Below are positions 17,566-19,406 of a stretch of DNA of 19,406 bases, piece by piece. Origin of the DNA: Acanthamoeba sp. SK_2022b (taxonomy: Eukaryota; Discosea; Longamoebia; Acanthamoebidae); assembly GCA_027943245.1 (NCBI GenBank), contig JANDJZ010000622.1, forward strand, positions 1-19,406. The letters are read 5' to 3'. Position 1 is the first letter of the stretch; the number at the start of each line of letters is the position of its first letter. Position numbers and translations under genes: made by a program. The notes under the pieces were generated by a model. That model was given only the letters and a program-made list of their open reading frames with translations, ran no database searches and was not told the DNA's origin.

Positions 17566-18722
17566 CACATTATACACACAAGACACAACGCATGGCCCAT
17601 TCGTAAACAGCAGCGAGCTGACCGCAGTCGTTCATCGTGCTGGCCTTGCGCTGCAGCTACGGTATGATGGGTATCGGCATTGCGGCGGCCAACGCGTGGG
17701 GTCTGCTGCTGGTCATCCTCTTCCTGGGCTACGGCCTCGTCGAGATCCCGCGCAAGATCTGGTACAAGGCACGTCTCCCTTCGCCCTCCGTTCACCTCCC
17801 TTCTGGCCCCAACGCGCATCGGGGGCGGTGGCTCAGCTTGCTGCGGGCCTGGGCTCGGCCGTCGACTGACTGACGATGGTTGGTGGTGGTGGTGGTGGTG
17901 GTGGTGGTGGTGGTGGTGGTGGTGGTGGTGGTGGTGGACGATCGCAGGCGAGCCGCCATCAGATGCTCAAGTACTACCAGTTCAAGGCGGTGGAGCTGCA
18001 CGACGAGCTCCTCAACTCGCAGGAGAAGCTGGAGAAGATCCTCAAGGTTCTTCGAGCGCCTCTCTAGCCCCCCCCCCCAAACCACCCAGCGCGTTCGCTA
18101 AACCGCACGCGCACGCACGACAGACGGTCAAGAAGTTCGAGGAGCAGACGCCGGAGGGCGACCCCTGGCACCCCTACGTGGCCTCCATCATCGAAAAGGC
18201 AGGCGCCCCCCCTCTCCCTCCACTCACCCATCGCCGTATTTTCGGTCGACCACTGACCTATCTCCGCCTTACTCCCTGCGACACGCTGTGTGGCGACAAA
18301 TTGGCCCAACCGATGCAGTGCCCCAAGGAGTACTTTGACATCTACCGCGGGGAGAGCGACATGGACGTCACCTACGGAAACCTCGTCAAGCTGAGCTCCG
18401 AGGTCAAGTGGGCCGTCCACGTCGCCCGACGCAACCAGTGCCTGTACAAGGAGCTGCTCAACAGCGCGTTCCAGACCGAGGACATCCTGCGCGCCCAGCA
18501 GCAGGGCGGGGGCTAGTGCGTGCACCTCTTCCCCCCCCCCCACTCTCCGTCTCCTCTCCGCCGTCGTCGTCCACTGCACTGACCGCCGCCGCCGCCGCGC
18601 TCCAGTGCCATCACGTGGAGCTTCAAGACGCCTTACGCCGGACAAGGCGCCAAGTTTGTCCATTTCGTTGGTATGCGCTCCACCAATGCATGATGAACGC
18701 ACGCGCGTGCTTGTGTGCGTGC

Positions 18723-18789
<67 letters not shown>

Positions 18790-19060
18790 GTGATGGGTGA
18801 GCTGATTGGTGGTGGCCGCGCAAACAGAGTGGCTGTGGCGCGTGTGGCTGGAGGCATTTGCGCTCCGGCTGGCGTCTTTCCTGTGTGTGCTGATGGCCGC
18901 CACGGTCCTCTGGTCCGAGGTCACCTTCTTCTCCCGGCACGACCCCGACCCCAACAGCTCCGTCGAGGACAAGCCGTCGGGCATCGACCTGTCCATCTGG
19001 TCCATCCTCATCCACGCCAACGGCCTCTCCAACTTGGCCTGCCAGGTCCCCCCCCCTCTT

Positions 19061-19104
<44 letters not shown>

Positions 19105-19406
19105 CACAGTATGCGCTGACGTTGCGTGCGTGTTACGTCAGCTGTTCATATTCTTGTCGATCACGTACATGGCCATCTGCGTGTACTGGTCGCTGTTCCG
19201 CCTGCGCCTGTTCAACTTTTACCGCCTCATCCCGCACCAGCAGACCGATCCCTCCTCCCTCATGTTCTGCGCCCTGTACGTGCCCACCCCGTCTCTAGCC
19301 TTTGTTGTTCGTTTCTTGTTGTTGTTGTTGTTCGGTGTGCATGCGTGGCTTGCTTTGCCCGAACACTCATGTTGCCTCTTGTGCAGCTACCTGGGTCGTC
19401 TGATCC
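16876..19406 (+). CDS. LMBR1 domain-containing membrane protein, LMBRD2-like, 3'-partial
   Basis: Eleven exons are visible (16876-17046, 17116-17240, 17306-17471, 17628-17768, 17948-18046, 18124-18198, 18319-18515, 18606-18670, 18828-19045, 19142-19275, 19387 to window end), giving 470 residues; the gene continues rightward. Hydrophobic segments: residues 3-20 and 36-53, [50 protein letters not shown], then a long charged cytoplasmic-type loop (residues ~165-305), further segments [15 protein letters not shown] / [15 protein letters not shown] and [27 protein letters not shown] in part. [15 protein letters not shown] and HQQTDPSSL match LMBRD2 landmarks. LMBRD2 relatives are multi-pass proteins linked to receptor signalling. 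Introns 4 and 6 have GC donors. Full length would be around 700 residues. Confidence 0.9.
17488..17564. repeat. (CCA)n followed by (CA)n in LMBRD2-like intron 3
   Basis: About 13 CCA units run directly into about 17 CA units. This compound microsatellite lies between the donor at 17472 and the acceptor at 17627. Confidence 0.95.
17769..17947 (+). other. GC-AG intron 4 of the LMBRD2-like gene
   Basis: The donor is AAG|GCACGT and the acceptor ATCGCAG|GCG. It joins IPRKIWYK to ASRHQMLK, in frame on both sides. The nearest GT (three bases downstream) would shift the frame. Confidence 0.75.
17879..17937. repeat. (GGT)n microsatellite in LMBRD2-like intron 4
   Basis: About 19 GGT units directly upstream of the acceptor region of a GC-AG intron. 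Confidence 0.95.
18199..18318 (+). other. GC-AG intron 6 of the LMBRD2-like gene
   Basis: The donor is AAG|GCAGGC and the acceptor GATGCAG|TGC. It joins ASIIEK to CPKEYFD, matching the KKCP landmark of the family. No GT in the interval gives the right frame. Confidence 0.75.
18727..18788. repeat. (GT)n microsatellite in LMBRD2-like intron 8
   Basis: About 30 GT units between the donor at 18671 and the acceptor at 18827. Confidence 0.95.
19062..19104. repeat. (CA)n microsatellite in LMBRD2-like intron 9
   Basis: About 20 CA units after a poly-C stretch, between the donor at 19046 and the acceptor at 19141. Confidence 0.95.

Noticed and set aside
17226..17819. 197-residue minus-strand frame opposite the LMBRD2-like gene
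   Set aside because: It reads CA and CCA repeats as Cys/Val and poly-Gly and lies antisense to conserved membrane exons.
18064..19107. 347-residue minus-strand frame with Cys-Val and His-Thr repeats
   Set aside because: It is made largely of two CA/GT microsatellites and is antisense to the LMBRD2-like exons.
1..19406. CRISPR arrays, insertion sequences, viral genes, tRNA or rRNA genes
   Set aside because: The only direct repeats are microsatellites and two short tandem duplications; no transposase, capsid, integrase or B-box-like tRNA sequence was seen.

Overview
The window looks like nuclear DNA of a free-living protist, most probably an Acanthamoeba-like amoebozoan. The evidence is GC-rich exons, dense genes on both strands, roughly 50 short introns (about 57-180 bp) inferred by joining reading frames, intergenic gaps of a few hundred bases, and many (CA)n, (GGT)n and (TTGCTG)n microsatellites, most of them inside introns. 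The organism is an inference; no rRNA, tRNA or organellar gene is present to settle it. Coordinates of spliced genes are given as spans, with exons listed in the evidence.

Layout. 103-883 (+): 3' part of a Ser/Lys/Glu-rich coiled-coil gene. 1302-5092 (+): complete 15-exon mitochondrial aconitase. 5177-5608 (+): small Gln-rich protein. 5913-6971 (-): intronless quinone-oxidoreductase-like protein. 7400-9059: three very small genes, namely a His/Arg-rich protein with a possible myristoylation signal (-), a Pro/Tyr/His-rich protein (+) and a secreted 12-Cys protein (-). 9488-9874 (+): intronless Qc-type SNARE. 10147-10925 (-): secreted Cys-rich protein whose cysteine spacing resembles the Cys-rich domain of plant violaxanthin de-epoxidase. 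11273-15119 (-): 13-exon DEAD-box helicase of the Drs1/DDX27 type. 15365-16612 (+): SUKH (SMI1/KNR4) domain protein with an acidic tail, sharing a divergent promoter with the helicase. 16876-19406 (+): LMBR1/LMBRD2-like membrane protein running off the window.

The genes are unrelated housekeeping and lineage-specific genes: TCA cycle, ribosome biogenesis, vesicle fusion, membrane signalling and secretion. There is no operon and no sign of a dedicated multi-gene system. The most interesting points are the violaxanthin-de-epoxidase-like Cys-rich secreted protein, a set of four GC-AG introns (three starting GCACGY) supported by reading frame, the tiny multi-exon genes invisible to simple ORF calling, and a eukaryotic SUKH protein next to a ribosome-biogenesis helicase.
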